Assembly (NCBI RefSeq): GCF_008831285.2 | Contig: NC_045147.1 | Span: forward strand, 1,390,001-1,454,000 | Direction: 5' to 3' | DNA: 64,000 nucleotides | DNA from: Nymphaea colorata | Lineage: Eukaryota; Streptophyta; Magnoliopsida; Nymphaeales; Nymphaeaceae | Part shown: positions 1-12,439 of the stretch, piece after piece | Layout: each line of letters opens with the position of its first letter | Position numbering within the stretch: the stretch's first letter is position 1 | Notes under the pieces: generated by a model | The model's input: the letters and a program-made list of their open reading frames with translations, nothing else | Database searches by the model: none | Told to the model about the DNA's origin: nothing | Position numbers and translations under genes: made by a program

Positions 1-1299
1 CTACAGTTTAGTTTCTTAACAGACCCCTAAACCCCATTTCAATGTCAACTGTAGAACTAAACTAAGGGAATCAGAACTTGTAGTATAAATATATGAGGAG
101 AAAAACATTGTGATGGCATACTGTAAAATACATTTTGAATATTCATTGAAATAATGTTCAGATTTACATAGAAACATATGTTTGAGAACACTTTTATGGC
201 CATATTTTGTTACAAAACTTTGTTTTGTTTTGGTTTGGTTGAAGTGATGAATGGTCTCTTTGACTTAGATGTTGTTGAATCTAGTTCCATGAGAATTAAT
301 GGTGAATGTTTTTCTCTACTGCTCCTACTTGTATCCTGTATGTAGTTGCATCCACATGGCATGATCTTAAGGATATTTTTGGCAAATAGTAATGAATGGA
401 CTCACTTGAGAATACCTTTAAGACCATTCCAAAGGTTGAAATGCCTATATGAGAGCATTGCCTCCCAAAGAAATCTTATAGCAGACCATGCTTTGTGGAG
501 TGATTTATCTTTTAGTACTTATCCATTCATTATTGGTTGGGCCTATAATTGTGCAAGAAAACATGTCATTACATTTTTTGGGAGATTTGTTGATTGCTAC
601 ATATATTTATAAAGGTTTACGAACCCATTGAGTCAATCTGTACAATAACACATGAAATATGGATGGGAAAATGGGTTTTACCTAATTTATTATTGACCAC
701 AAGGTTCTATTGCTTATGTACGCAATCTTTCCTACCAATTTGGATATTAGCACTTCAATGAAGAACATGTATTTTGAGAAGTTGCAGTGAATGTTGTGAT
801 TGATATTTATTTTTAAGAAGGAGTGTTAATGGAAATATGGTTGAGATAATTTTGATAAAATAATACATTCTTGGAGGATGAATTTCATGATAGGCATGAA
901 ATTGAGAAGTGTATCTGATTTTGTGATTTGGATAGTTCAGAACAAGGAGATGATTATGATGAATGAGATACAAAAAGAGTATCGAACCACTTCAGGACAA
1001 TGGGAGTAGTTCTCTTGTAAGTCATAATTTAATGTTGAATATTGCCTTAAACATTCTATATTGTGAGTCTGATATTTAATTAAGGCATTTTTTGCCATGC
1101 CACATGTGATTGAGATTCGCAAAAGCATGAAAAAATATTTTTTCCTCTAAAAACATTAGTTGAAGAAACTAAGGGATAATCAAATGGTATCTGACACAAG
1201 ATTTGGGATTTCAATGTCATAGATAACAAATGAGTTTTCTATACTAAAAGTCTAAAAGGATCAGACAAAAAATGTATCAATCTGGTAGTTATGAAGGTA
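1..1299. other. AT-rich intergenic sequence, nothing recognised
   Basis: No domain, splice-like structure or terminal repeat is visible. An 88-codon open frame at 346-612 has no recognisable motif. The copia remnant starting around 1300 may extend into this stretch, but the text is too decayed to follow. Confidence 0.4.
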
Positions 1300-3186
1300 T
1301 ACATTCAATTGAGAGGTATGGACTATGAAGAATGATTGTTTTCCAATATTGAATGTATGACTTATGATTGCCTGATATTGGCAGCAATCATTTTGTGTAC
1401 AGATGACATTTTAGTATTGTTAGCAACTGTAGGAGTTGTTAAGGCCCACAAAGGACTACCCATCAGCTCATTTTGAAAGTAAACAAAAACATTGATGAAG
1501 CACCATCTGTTTTGGGAATAAAATTAAAAGCTAGTACTTAAAATGATGCCTTCCTCTTTCAAAATAGTTCTATATCAAGGGCTTGAAGGCAACTTGACAT
1601 GTGAAGCTACAATTTTAAATAGATTACTATTTCAAGTAGCAATAATCTTGTGCATCATATAAACTAGAAGGAAAAGAATTGGCATCCAGCATACCACATC
1701 CAATTATGTACAATGGGTAGTCGACTACATACATCTGATGAGGTATACCTGATATAATTGTGGAGTCAGGATCACCAGTCGATATCAATTAAATCCTAAT
1801 CAAATGTATTGTAGAGCTGTCAAGAGGATTATATGGTATCCATGAGGCAACTGCAATGATATAGTGGAACAGTACATTTTTAATCAACTTCAATGATATA
1901 ATGGAATAGTGGTGAGTAGATGTATTTGGGTTTTGCAACTTCGAAAGCCAAACTCATTAATAGTTCAAATGCATATGTGGAGAATCATGAGTTTCACAAT
2001 GGAATTATGGAACCTAACCTTTATGTGTGTGTGTGTGTATCAAATACAAATTTACTTGTGAGTTTGTATAAAAGTGAATGGTCTCTTTAGAATTTTATAT
2101 GATCCACATGTCAAATTGATCACCCATGTTTTGTCTTTATATTACCTAAGATCTATAAGATTGGAAAAACATATTGCACATCTATATGAGCATGCAACCA
2201 GGTTAAGATCGTTTCTCACACTGGCTTATTGCATCAGGCGCTACATGAGGGCAAGCAGATATGAGCTGTTGAAAAGTAAAAATGATGGGACAGAAAGTAC
2301 CTTCATACTAATATTATTCATTGCGCAGATATGTCCAAGATGAGGTGTTACTTATTAATCTTATAGATAGACATGATCTACCCAAAAATGATGCAAACCT
2401 AATTAACCATCTCAGTGGACTGACATTATTTTTAGTGGGACTAAAGGGGCTTAGTGTTTACATATGCTAATTATATATGAGTTATTTTGCCAAAATTTGT
2501 AAGGTATGCCATGTATGTTGCATTGATAAATAAGTGGACTAATGATGGGAACTGAAAATGAGTCATGCCTCTCTATTGCATGAGTCCCAGAGGTACAAGA
2601 TTAACCATCCTACTAAATATTTAAATAGGTGCCCTCATGACTCTCGGCTGTATTTGGATGAGATGAAGTAGTGTTACTGCTTTAGTATGTTGCTTAAAGC
2701 CATGAGAGGTTGGTTTGGTTGGATGTAGGATGTCAAGGAAAGCAACTATGTTGTGTTCGAGAAATTCATGTAGGAGAGTAAGATCACTTGTCGCTTCATA
2801 AATAATTATAGCCAGCTGGTTGAATTGCCCCGGGAGGGCATAACTCATGGCAAATATTTGAGCATAGTATGATGGATCTATCTAATATATTCAACATTTT
2901 TTTAATTACAAATGGTTTGAATATATTAAGAGTTGAGAAATTGAATCTAATCTAGGGTACTCCAAGTAGTTTCTATGTATGAGAGTTGTACACATGAAAG
3001 TCTATTCTTATTTCACTTTTATAGGTGCAAGGTATTGTATGATCTTAATCTATTTATAATATTCTTTCATTCCTCTATGCATGCAAAGTCACACGATCCG
3101 TTTGCTAGTATGCATATTAGATATTTGTACTATTGTTACACTATGGAACTATTACAATTCTTTTACCCATCGTTCTAGGAGGAGAA
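1300..3186 (+). mobile_element. Decayed Ty1/copia pol 3' end
   Basis: Short readable islands in shifting frames match the C-terminal half of copia polyprotein. Around 1490-1530 the text reads DEAPSV-GIKLKAS, corresponding to the copia segment after the reverse transcriptase catalytic region (usually GEASYVLGI). At 1777-1842 it reads SRYQLNPNQ followed by AVKRI, the usual 'SRYQ-NP...AVKRIL' block between RT and RNase H. Stops and frameshifts interrupt every frame, so this is a dead remnant. The 3' part, from 2000 to the purine-rich run at 3177, is assigned by position. No 5' LTR lies inside the window, so the element is truncated or begins further left. Confidence 0.7.
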
Positions 3187-3520
3187 TGTTGGATTTTCAG
3201 ATCTTGGATCTTCCCGTGATGGGTGGGATCTAGATTCGATAAGGCATAAGCAATTATGAAAGCTGCTTCACCGCTTGTGTAAAATGGTTACCACTAGTAT
3301 TTGAAGAACAAAGGAAAATAGAAACATAGTGTTAATAACTGTGAGAAGAGTGATACACAAGAATGTGATCCTATGTGAAGCACAGTGTATGTGTGCATTT
3401 TTCTCTATTACAAGTGCGATTTGTGAGCCTATATGATTTCTCCATATGTGAGAATCAACTTCCCTAGCAAATTCCGTTCCACGTGATGATCTTGAAAAGC
3501 AAAAGCTTCTTAGCGGTATG
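3187..3520 (+). repeat. Probable copia 3' LTR (start only)
   Basis: A purine-rich tract (AGGAGGAGAATG, from about 3177) is followed by TGTTGGATTTTCAG. This is the polypurine tract plus LTR start pattern seen at the 3' end of many plant copia elements. It follows directly on the pol remnant. No second LTR copy is in the window for comparison, so the right edge is a guess. Confidence 0.45.
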
Positions 3521-3985
3521 TAATTTGTTATTTAAATTCATGAATTACTTGCAGCTTCATACTCATGAACTAACCTTGTCCTTTACATTCTATTTTCCTT
3601 TCATGGGTTTCCATCCCACCTTGACTTATTATTGATGAGTTGCAGTGTGCTTAATAGAACATTGCATACTTTTTCTTTCTTGAACTTATTTGTTTCCAAC
3701 CAAGCACATGAATTCTCCATGACAATGAATCCACAAACCAACCAAAAGCAGAATGAAGGAAGCAAATTCTCTGTTCATATGAAGAAAAAGCAGAGAGAAA
3801 CGAGACATTTGTTAACTTTGATGTCAACTTGACAAACAGAACGGAAATTGCATCATTATGAGGTCAGTTTGGCAAAGGGATAGGAAAAAATTGTTAATTT
3901 TATGACATGAATGGAACTGCAAGAATGGAATTGGGGAGCGCTTCAGCAAGTATAGTAAAAGACATCTCTCATTCTCTCTCTCCCT

Positions 3986-4016
<31 letters not shown>

Positions 4017-4066
4017 CTCACTCTGTGTGTGTGTATACATGTACTCGCTCTCTCTCCCTCGCTCTG

Positions 4067-4102
<36 letters not shown>

Positions 4103-5741
4103 GAGAGAGAGCGAAAGATTTGTACAAGAAATACTTAGTCACATATATATATGGCCTTGATGCCTAAAACTAACTGGATGTGATAATGACATCCTTCTTT
4201 AATATCTATCATTTATATCATCAGTTTATTGGCTCAAGGTAATAACCAAGACAATGTCCTATACGGAAGCAGCTTCAAACTGTTTAATATGGTTCGTAGT
4301 TGTTGCATTCCTGTCAATATATATTGCAAGCCATATCTGTGTTCTGAGTGCATGGCACCAAGGGGATTCTTGATCAACTGTCCTCTTCATGGGCATGCGA
4401 ACGAATTCTCTCTTGTTAGAATCCGCTTTCTGCAAAGCTAGGAAAACATGCACGTGGCATGTATGTAAGAATGTTCCATATTCCAGATATATATACACAA
4501 ACAAGCAAAGACACCTCAATGGATTCACATGCATGGGATGCACTAGAAGTCTTTTATACAAGATAAACTCAGAAAAATTAGAAATAGTGCCCACCTGGAC
4601 CTAATTTTTTTTTTTAAAAAAAAAAGGGAACAACTCGATCACTATATGAAACAACTTTGTCTCATCCGCATTTGTATGAAATCGAACATTTATGGATCTG
4701 CAGTAGATAAGGACTGGTAGTAGACCACGTACTTGCACTGCAACCTTGCTGGAGATAGTCAATATCAAACTCTAGCCACATCGGGACTTATCAGGTTAGT
4801 TTGGACCACCTTGATGTTAACTCTTTTAACATGGACTTTATTCGGCCTGAACTTTAAGATAACAAAAACAGGTCTACTTGAGCTCAGGAAAGAATTTGGA
4901 TCTAGTGTACTCTCCCGTATCTAAGTTGGCCTTATTGGAATCTTAATTGGACCCACTGATCCCTCCACAACAAGACATTTTCCTGTTTGTGTCAAATTCA
5001 ACCTTGTCTGCCCAAGTTCTATTACAACCAATTTGGGCCCAGAACGGATAGAAAGTTACGTGCGCGCACCGTGTGCAGTAAAGGAAGGAAGGTCATTTGG
5101 GTAACTTATTAAAAAGAAATGTCCTCTATAGTCTTTTTACTTTTTTTTCTTTTCTAAGTGTGACTTACCATACTGCGTATAGACATTCGGCGCATATAAA
5201 CAGGTTTGCCCAGACCAGATCTGGGGACAACTAAGTTTTGTAGATGCCAGATATTGCTTTTTACCTGGTGTATGTGCCGGCCGGTCTCCACTGATCCACA
5301 GTGGGCTCAGTGGAATTGAAACGGTCTATTTCTGAGCTCACCGAAAGGAAATAAAGCGATTTGACTTGTACTAGAGAGATCAATATTACACTTGGTTCCG
5401 TAATAGACAACTCCACCTGGTCCGATCACATCTTCTCTCACGCTCTGATGTCTACTTTACAATCTTAGCACATGGTTTTTGCCTACCCAGATTGTCCCAC
5501 TTTAAAACAATTCAGAAAAGAAAAAAGACATTCCTTTTTTACCAACGTAAAACCACTGGTACAGATGGGTTAATCGAAGATGCATTTGTAGATTAATTCA
5601 TGCCAAACATTGCTTGTTGGTCCAAATGATAATGTCGTCTCTCTTATAGTTGTGTTTGATCAGTACACAATTTAATTACAGAACACGCCTTAAAAAATCG
5701 GTACATACTACTGCACAAAACAGACAAATATAGTGTGCCAT
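3521..5741. other. Intergenic sequence with a compound microsatellite
   Basis: No coding signal was found. The only structured item is the microsatellite at 3971-4112, listed separately. Open frames at 3632-3832, 4229-4441 and 4259-4594 have no recognisable motif and overlap each other on opposite strands. Confidence 0.4.
3971..4112. repeat. Compound microsatellite (CT)(TA)(TG)(CT)(TA)(CA)(GA)
   Basis: Successive dinucleotide tracts: CT-rich, TA 3990-4016, TG 4024-4035, CT-rich, TA 4067-4084, CA 4084-4098 and GA 4100-4111. The order is nearly mirror-symmetrical (CT-TA-TG ... TA-CA-GA), so the single strand could fold back. Open frames through it are products of the repeats. Confidence 0.9.
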
Positions 5742-5952
5742 CATAGAATCAGGGGCGGAGGGAGGGGAGGGCCCGCCTAGGCCGTGGCCCGCCCCTAAAT
5801 AGCTCAAAAAAAAAAAATTACATTAAAAAAATAAAAAAAAATTAGTTGTTCAATGTATTTTTTTATTTAGATTCATTTTGGCCCTACCCAAATTTGAAGT
5901 TGTATTTTTTGGCCCGTCCCTAAACGAAATCCTGGCTGCCCCTGCATAGAAT
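5742..5952. mobile_element. hAT-type MITE with 8-bp target duplication
   Basis: The element spans 5750-5944 (195 bp). It starts CAGGGGCGGAGGG and its right end, read as the reverse complement, is CAGGGGCAGCCAGG. An identical 8-bp direct repeat, CATAGAAT, flanks it at 5742-5749 and 5945-5952. Eight-base target duplications and CAGGGGCGGAG-like ends are typical of nonautonomous hAT elements. There is no coding capacity; the interior is A/T-rich with A-runs. The exact target duplication makes this call firm, while the superfamily rests on duplication length and end sequence. Confidence 0.85.
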
Positions 5953-8809
5953 CAAAGCTTCATCTAACATATCTGGATATATAGATGTTCGTTCTACATG
6001 TTTCATTATTGACTAACTAACATAATAAATCATGTGCAAATTAATAGAAACGATTCCAACGAGTCATCAGTGTTTTGCACACTACCAAGTGTACATTTTA
6101 CATCGCTCCGACGTGCTCATGCATGACATTTTTTAGTTTATAAGGTGGTAATCACCGGTACAAGTTGTATTAACGTAATCTAACACCCTTGACGTGAGCC
6201 CTACATGCATGCACACAAAAAATCTTAGACCATGTCATATGAAAAATTTTGATGCATGGCAGGCTTTTTATTTGTCATTTCCTTCTAAAAATGACGTATA
6301 TATGGCATCAGTAAAATTATGTATTTATGAAAACTTTTGTATGATACGGACTGTTGGGGGCAGAGGCAGAAATTTTAAGGGTTCTAGTAATAAATTTTTA
6401 ATTTTTAATGGGCAAAAACATTTAAGTGAGAAAAATTGTTCTAATGTGTCAATATAAAAATAAACACATTTGCCTATATGTTACCGACACCTGCCCCCTC
6501 CTCTAGCCAATTTAATAAGCAGGGCTGCACTTCTCATGTAGCACTAAATTTGTTAGATCGCCCTGCTTGTTCGTTGGCATGCACGCAGCATACGCCCGAT
6601 CCCTCATACCGGCTTTTGTGGGGGCATTTTGGCCATTTATGAAAAAAAGACATTGTCGGCATCTATAAAAAGGTATATTTTGGGAATATTTCCTTTTTTC
6701 ACTTTTATATGCGAGGGTTCTCTCTCTTACAGACCAGGGACTTTCAGGTAATTTCATGCCTCCAGTGCATGCATGCACTGGGGTCGAACATATAACATGC
6801 TTGGCTAGTTTGCTGCTTAGTTGTTTTATGGCTAGCTTCTAACTACCACGTATATCCCAGCGAATGACATCGTACTTTTGCACAAAGAAACTGTGACAAG
6901 CTAAAATGGGTTTCCAAATAACTATTCTTCAATTGAGTTCTTAAGCTTGATCTAGTGGAACCAATTTTAAATTGAAAAATAAATGGACACTTTGATGTGA
7001 AAGTAACGACTATACAAGCAAAAAAAATTTTGAAAACAAAAAATTATAATAAGAAAGTTGACCAGTTACGTAGGGTTCAATCATGCAACTAAAAAATTAA
7101 CTATATATTAAGTAAAGAAAAAGTAGTCAATTAAAAGGAATTGAACAATAGCTATTTGAATTAGCCCACCCAGTTCATCGTTTCTCTAGAAATTGGATTC
7201 AAAACAATTTTGACGGTACTGCTTACAATAGCTATTTGAATTGACTCACTCAGTCCAACGTTTTTCTATAAATTGGATTCGAATCTATTTTGACAACACT
7301 GCTTACAAACAACCCTCGTTCTTCTACGGTCATTTTATTGAGCCGTGTCAGGAAAAAAAGATGCCTACTGATTTGAAAATATCATGAGATTTCATGCGTC
7401 GAAGAAAAAGTTATCAGCAGGCTGGAGTGCGACCATACTGTGTATTAGTAAGAAAGGGGCATCGCAGATCCAGAGTCAAGTAGCTATCCTTTGTGGTATG
7501 CCGTGAAGAACAGATCCTGGAACCTTCATGTGTCCATGTCGGAACTGGAGCATTTACAAGTGTTAGTATGTCCAACACCTTATGTTTGGATTTTTGTCAT
7601 CCCCACATGCAATAGTGCTAATTAAACCGGAGGCAACATTTAATTTGTATTACTTCCGATACGTGATTTAGACAAGCGAATGACCTGAACTGTGTGTATT
7701 TGCTGCAGACTGTCAAAAAAGACATGGAAATCTTATGAGATCTCACGTCAACCTTTTGATGAAAGCAACCATATCATGTCCACATCCGGTTTCTTGATCA
7801 TCATCTTCGATATTCTTAAGCAAGTTGTCCTCTTTGTCCGATCCTGTATCGCAATAATTCTGATACGAAAGAGAAAGAGAGGCTGTCACATGGGAACATT
7901 GATCGTGAAGGTAAGTTCTTTAGTAAACAGGTCACAAGAACATGCAACTAAGACATGCCCAAAGTACGACAGATACAGTTTCAAATATTGCCATTTGTTT
8001 TAATTAATATATCTTTTTTAATAAAAAGCAACTCTATCATATACCTTAATTTGAAAAATATATATTTTAAAAATTCAAACTCTTATCATGTGAAACTTCT
8101 TAATTGGGTGCTCTCCATGTGGAGGACCAGGGTAGAAAAAGGGGCCATGCCCCTCCTCCTCCAAAGCTGGTTATATGTGCAAGGTTTTGCACCTTTGCAT
8201 TGTGCATAAGTTCTTGTGCATGACATGTATTCATAGAAGTAGGTCAAGGGCCTAATTAAAGTGGACTAGGACGACAATTGTCATGCCTTAAAAGCTGCGC
8301 ACCATGCACAGCCATGCACATAACTTTCTCTCCTCTTCCTCCACGCCACCTCCTAGGGGATATTTTTTAAAAAGAAAAAATTGACTGTAATATTTTAAAA
8401 ATTTTAGTTTGGCCTTATTAAGAATGCCTCATGCTGTAAAATTCCAAGCTCTACACATGTGGCGGACCATGTCCACATTAAGGAGTTCAAAAGGCAGCAC
8501 TAGTTCTTTGTATGGGAAGGAGGAAAAAAAGAAAGTTAAAAAAAAAAGTAGGTGCATCGGGGCCCATTGCTTTTTGTTTTTGCTATTTAGGAAAAACCTC
8601 CTGTGAGGGATAGGCCCTCCAACCTTTTTGTTGCCAACAAATAATTATTTGCAACAAAACTGGAACGTCAACAGACAAGCAGGAAACCGTTGGATTTCAA
8701 GCAGGTCTGATCCCATGCAACATGACCACTCCAGGCCTGTGCTTCAGCTCCACTCGGATTCAACATAACTAAGTGACACGCCTCCACAACTGGCGCTCTA
8801 ACGTCGACT
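5953..8809. other. Intergenic sequence, no gene recognised
   Basis: AT-rich and without recognisable coding segments. It contains an imperfect 80-bp tandem repeat at 7145-7305, listed separately. Open frames at 6194-6457, 6512-6778, 7692-8003, 7955-8209 and 8409-8606 show no motif or splice context that I can support. Confidence 0.4.
7145..7305. repeat. Two-unit imperfect tandem repeat, 80 bp
   Basis: Units start at 7145 and 7225, both with ACAATAGCTATTTGAATT. Both continue through a segment ending in TTTTGACRRYACTGCTTAC, with scattered mismatches. No function is apparent. Confidence 0.85.
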
Positions 8810-9273
8810 TTAATATCCTGCAGAATGTGCTAAAAGCCCTGCCCTTGATAGACATTGGGGAGAGCAAAACAAAAAATCTCCTGCTGATTTTGTAACTTCA
8901 TCCTGCATTGCCTGAATTAACACTCTCTTGGTTCTGGCTGCACCTTCCAAAATGTCATCATCTAGCAAGCTTGGTCTATTCGCATTCCATTTCTTAATAC
9001 CATAAATGTAATGACCATCGGTGCTTCTCACAGTACCTGATACTGTTCTCTTTCTATTCACCTAGAAAGCTGCATGAATGCCGATAGATTTCTCCCTCTC
9101 CCAATTCCGTCCTTCGAAATTTTGATGCATAAAATGAATTCAAAGAGAAACACACACAAACAGAAAGCATACGAGCAAGAAGAACTAACATGGTTCGACT
9201 TTTTGAGTCTACGTCTATGACCAATTACTATCACAATCTCTAAAATGCATTTTTTGGGACCAAGAGGTTCCAC
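8810..9273 (-). pseudogene. Possible two-exon gene fragment, unidentified
   Basis: On the minus strand, 9061-8810 is an open frame ending in a stop. It begins exactly at a 3' splice-like site (TTTCTAG before 9061) and has ordinary protein composition (a segment reads NRKRTVSGTVRSTDG). Upstream, about 9272-9165, a second short frame (LGPKKCILEIVIVIG...) begins after a TTTCAG-like acceptor and can end at a GTTAGT donor. Joining them would keep an open frame. I do not recognise the family. No further exons or start codon are visible, so it may be a captured or decayed fragment, or chance. Confidence 0.3.
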
Positions 9274-9404
9274 TGAAAGAAGTTTCAGGAGGATTTACCT
9301 TGAAAGGTCTCCAATTTTTTGACATTTCCAACTTCCAATTTAGTATAGATTTTGATTCCCTTTTTCCCACATGGTGGAACTAACTTGCCTCCACATGATT
9401 CTCT

Positions 9405-9892
9405 TATTAGAATATGATGCAAATGGTTGGACATGCAAGGAGTTTAAAACTGATGCCACAGTAATGCAAAATAATGCATAATGGAGTAAAACAAAATAAG
9501 TACTACATTTTTGTGTGGTAGTTTATTTTTTAATATGGTCTAGTTATGTTAATCTGAGTTACTAAGGGCAATGGCCAGTATGGTTTATATTTAACTCATG
9601 TTTTAGTATTCCTGTTAACATTTATTTAATGTCATAAATGTATTGAAATTTATGTCATGAGTTGTGCCATCATTATGATAGAAAGCAATGGGTCATAGGT
9701 TATGGTCTTGGGGTATCTTATAAATAGGTTCTTTCGTTTGTGTCATGTGAACCAAGTATAGGTTGTGCCAAGGTGGTCTTGTGGGTACCCTGAGTTGTAT
9801 GAGTGCCTTTTTCCTCAAATACAAAAGTTGTTTTACAATTTTATTGTGTACAACATATAGTACGACATTTCCTTCATTGTTTATTTCTAATA
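9405..9892 (+). repeat. 5' LTR of copia element
   Basis: 488 bp, aligning along its length with 14258-14722 (shared start TATTAGAATATGATG, shared blocks such as GGTTGTGCCAAGGTGG). It contains a TATA box (TATAAATA) at 9719-9726, the likely U3 promoter. It starts TA and ends TA; the other LTR starts TA and ends CA, so the canonical TG...CA has decayed. Confidence 0.93.
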
Positions 9893-9895
9893 TTG

Positions 9896-9907
9896 TGGTA
9901 TCAATGT
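9896..9907 (+). other. Primer binding site (initiator Met tRNA type)
   Basis: TGGTATCA begins three bases after the 5' LTR and matches the first eight bases of the common plant copia site TGGTATCAGAGC. The remaining bases (ATGT) have diverged. Confidence 0.85.
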
Positions 9908-10139
9908 CTAGGCTCGATCAAGTCAGCGTATTTGTCAAGGCACATTTCTACATTGCAAAGATCATTGTTGAAGCCAATTTTTCAATAGTTTTCATAAACA
10001 CCAAGTTAAACATGTCATCAAATGGAATGAATTTGAATACTACTCTCAACCTTTTGCACATTTTGTTACTATTTTTAATGAAAAAATTATGAATTTTAAA
10101 GCATTAAAATGCAACACTTTTCATATCTCAAGAACTTTA

Positions 10140-10900
10140 GAATCTAGCTGAAAATAATGTGACAGATTCTTCTGAAGTGAAGGAGACATGCAAGAAAGAT
10201 GCAAAGGCTCTTCGTGCTTTATAGCATGCTGCAGCTGAAAGTACTTTCCCTCGCCTCATAGCAGTGACCAAGTCAACGGAAGCTTTGAGTAGTTTGAGGA
10301 AAGCTTATCACGTTGATTGCAAGGTAGCAAAAGTAAAACTACGAACTCTACATAGAGAATTAGAGACTTTACAAATGAAAGAAAATGAATGCATCAAAAA
10401 TTTCTTCTTTAAAGTGTTTATCACCACATATTAAATGGAATCCTTTAGAAAAACAATGGAAGATAGAAAGGTCGTAGAAAAAATATTAGGAAGTTTTCCA
10501 TCCAAAATTGATAATGTTGTACCACTATAGAAGGACATGAGTATTTATTCTATTCACAAATTGGTGGATTCACTTTTAGACATGAAGCCAGATTTAATAG
10601 GTCAATAGAAAAAAATATTGAACACACATTTCAGGTTGGGGCAAAAATTTTCAACAAGCAAAAATATGGCGAAGGTATTTCAGATAGCAAAAATGCAGGA
10701 AAAGAAATGGCAGATGCGGATATCATGGTCGTGGTCGTGATTGTGGCTATGGGAGATTTGGTGGAGGTCGACAAAATGCTGACCATCGTAGTAATCAAAT
10801 ACCAAGTTACAATGATAACCAATGTTATTTTTTGCAAATAATATGGGCACATCAAAACAAAGTGCTAAGAAAAAGCAAAAAGGTAGGCCAATGTTACTAA
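10140..10900 (+). pseudogene. copia gag remnant (UBN2 domain and zinc knuckle)
   Basis: From 10291 the frame reads SLRKAYHVDCKVAKVKLRTL and then ...RELETLQMKENEC, the conserved UBN2 gag motif of copia elements (usually 'LRREFE-LQMKE-ES'). Around 10820-10868 a CCHC zinc knuckle is readable as CYFCK-YGHIKTKC, spaced C-x2-C-x4-H-x4-C with one frame-breaking stop. Between them is a degenerate stretch where a Gly/Arg-rich linker is usual. Several in-frame stops prevent translation. In active elements this protein packages the RNA in cytoplasmic virus-like particles. Confidence 0.88.
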
Positions 10901-11129
10901 AGAAAGAAAGAATGTAATCAAAGTAACCTTTTCATTGTCTATTCAAAAGCTAAGGTGAATCATGTGCAGGTTGCAGATAGTGACTACAGTGACCACAAGA
11001 TAGGTGAAAAGAATTTTTTGAAACATTTTTATGAGTTTGTGAAGGCATGTGTACGACTTGAAATAACAAGCAAGTACAAAGTGATGACAAAGGCTTTAGT
11101 GAAGTTAAGATTAAATTAGGAAGTAAAAA

Positions 11130-12290
11130 GTAAACCCATGTTGTTTTTATATACCTTGTTTAACTTACATTCTATTGAGTGTTGGACAGTTGCTTGAAAA
11201 TTGTTATTTACTTAATTTTAATGGTGAAACATATGAATTCTAGAAGAAATTGCCATATAGTAAAATTTTCATTACATTGAAAATGGCTCTAAACAGATTG
11301 CTTCTTCTTGAATTTTTACATATAAATGAAGTTGCTTTAGTCAGTGATATTAACAAAATCTCTCGGCTTTGGCTTTTAAGGTATGAACATTTACATTATA
11401 CTGAAATTATTAAACAATAAGAACAATGGTTTGGGTTTACCTCTTATCACGTGAAGTGATGGGATTGGTGAAGGATGTTTATAAAGAAAGAAAGAAGCAT
11501 CATATGTTTTTCCTGTTGAAAGGGCATGAAGGTCCAAGAAATCTTTTGAATTAGTCCATGCAGGTATTTGTAGGCCCATGAATACTGCTTTCTTAAACAA
11601 TGGTAAATATTTTTTTGTCATATTTTCTTGCCCAAAAGTGAGAAGCACTTGAAAATTTTCAAGAGTTCAATGTCTTAGTAGAAAAGGTTAGCAATTGTGT
11701 CATAAAATGTTTACGCAAAGATGAAGGAGAAAAATTTTTATCTAATGATTTTGATGATTCTTAGCAAAATGAATGGAATTTGCAAGCTCTTGATAGTAAG
11801 AAAGACGCCTTAGCAAAATAGTGTAGTTAAGCTAAAAAATAGAACTATAGTAGAAATGGCTAGCTGAGTGAAAGCCAACTTCCAAATAATTTTGGGCAAC
11901 CACTACTTTAAGGAAATTTCTTGTTGGACACTTGCTAAGCAATGGCTATTATAGTTCATCTTCTAAACATTTCACCAACTAAAGGAGTATGCAATTGAAC
12001 ACCCTATGAAGTTTGGTAGAAATGCAAACCTGATGTAAGTAATTTACAAATTTTTAAGTGTTGTTCATATACTTTAATTGATTCAAGTGAGTGTACTAAG
12101 TTAGACAAGAAAAGTAAAAAATATATACTTGTTGGATATTTAGATGTTACAAAAGGGAATCGGTTGTATAACCTTGATAGCAAAAAGCTTATTATTCGAC
12201 ATCATGTTTTTAATGAATGTAGTTTTTGGAAGCGAGATAATAAAGATGTGCATTTGTCTATTGGAATGATGCAAATGAACCAAATGAATT
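11130..12290 (+). pseudogene. copia GAG-pre-integrase and integrase remnant
   Basis: Readable blocks in copia order: a segment like 'LLSVGQLLENCY' near 11170-11210; a pre-integrase block 'LWLLRYEHLHY' near 11370-11400; 'SFELVHAGICRPMNTA' near 11545-11590, equivalent to the usual 'LELVHSDICGPM'; a decayed 'KNRTIVEMA' integrase signature near 11838-11866; and 'KYILVGYLDVTKGNRLYNLD' near 12118-12177. Frames shift repeatedly and stops are frequent. The intact family protein inserts the cDNA into chromosomes and leaves a 5-bp target duplication, which is seen here. Confidence 0.85.
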
Positions 12291-12439
12291 GAAAAAAAAA
12301 AAGAGACAAATCTCAGTCTCCAACGACTACGTCTTGTTCATGGAGAATTCAAAGAGACCAGAAACTTGGACCTATGATGGACAACGATAGTCCTCCAAAA
12401 GTAAGGAGAGCAGATGATATTTATTGTGCAATTATTTTA

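Noticed and set aside
6355-6512. Another possible hAT MITE with GGGGGCAG ends
   Set aside because: The ends match over only about eight bases and I could find no 8-bp target duplication.
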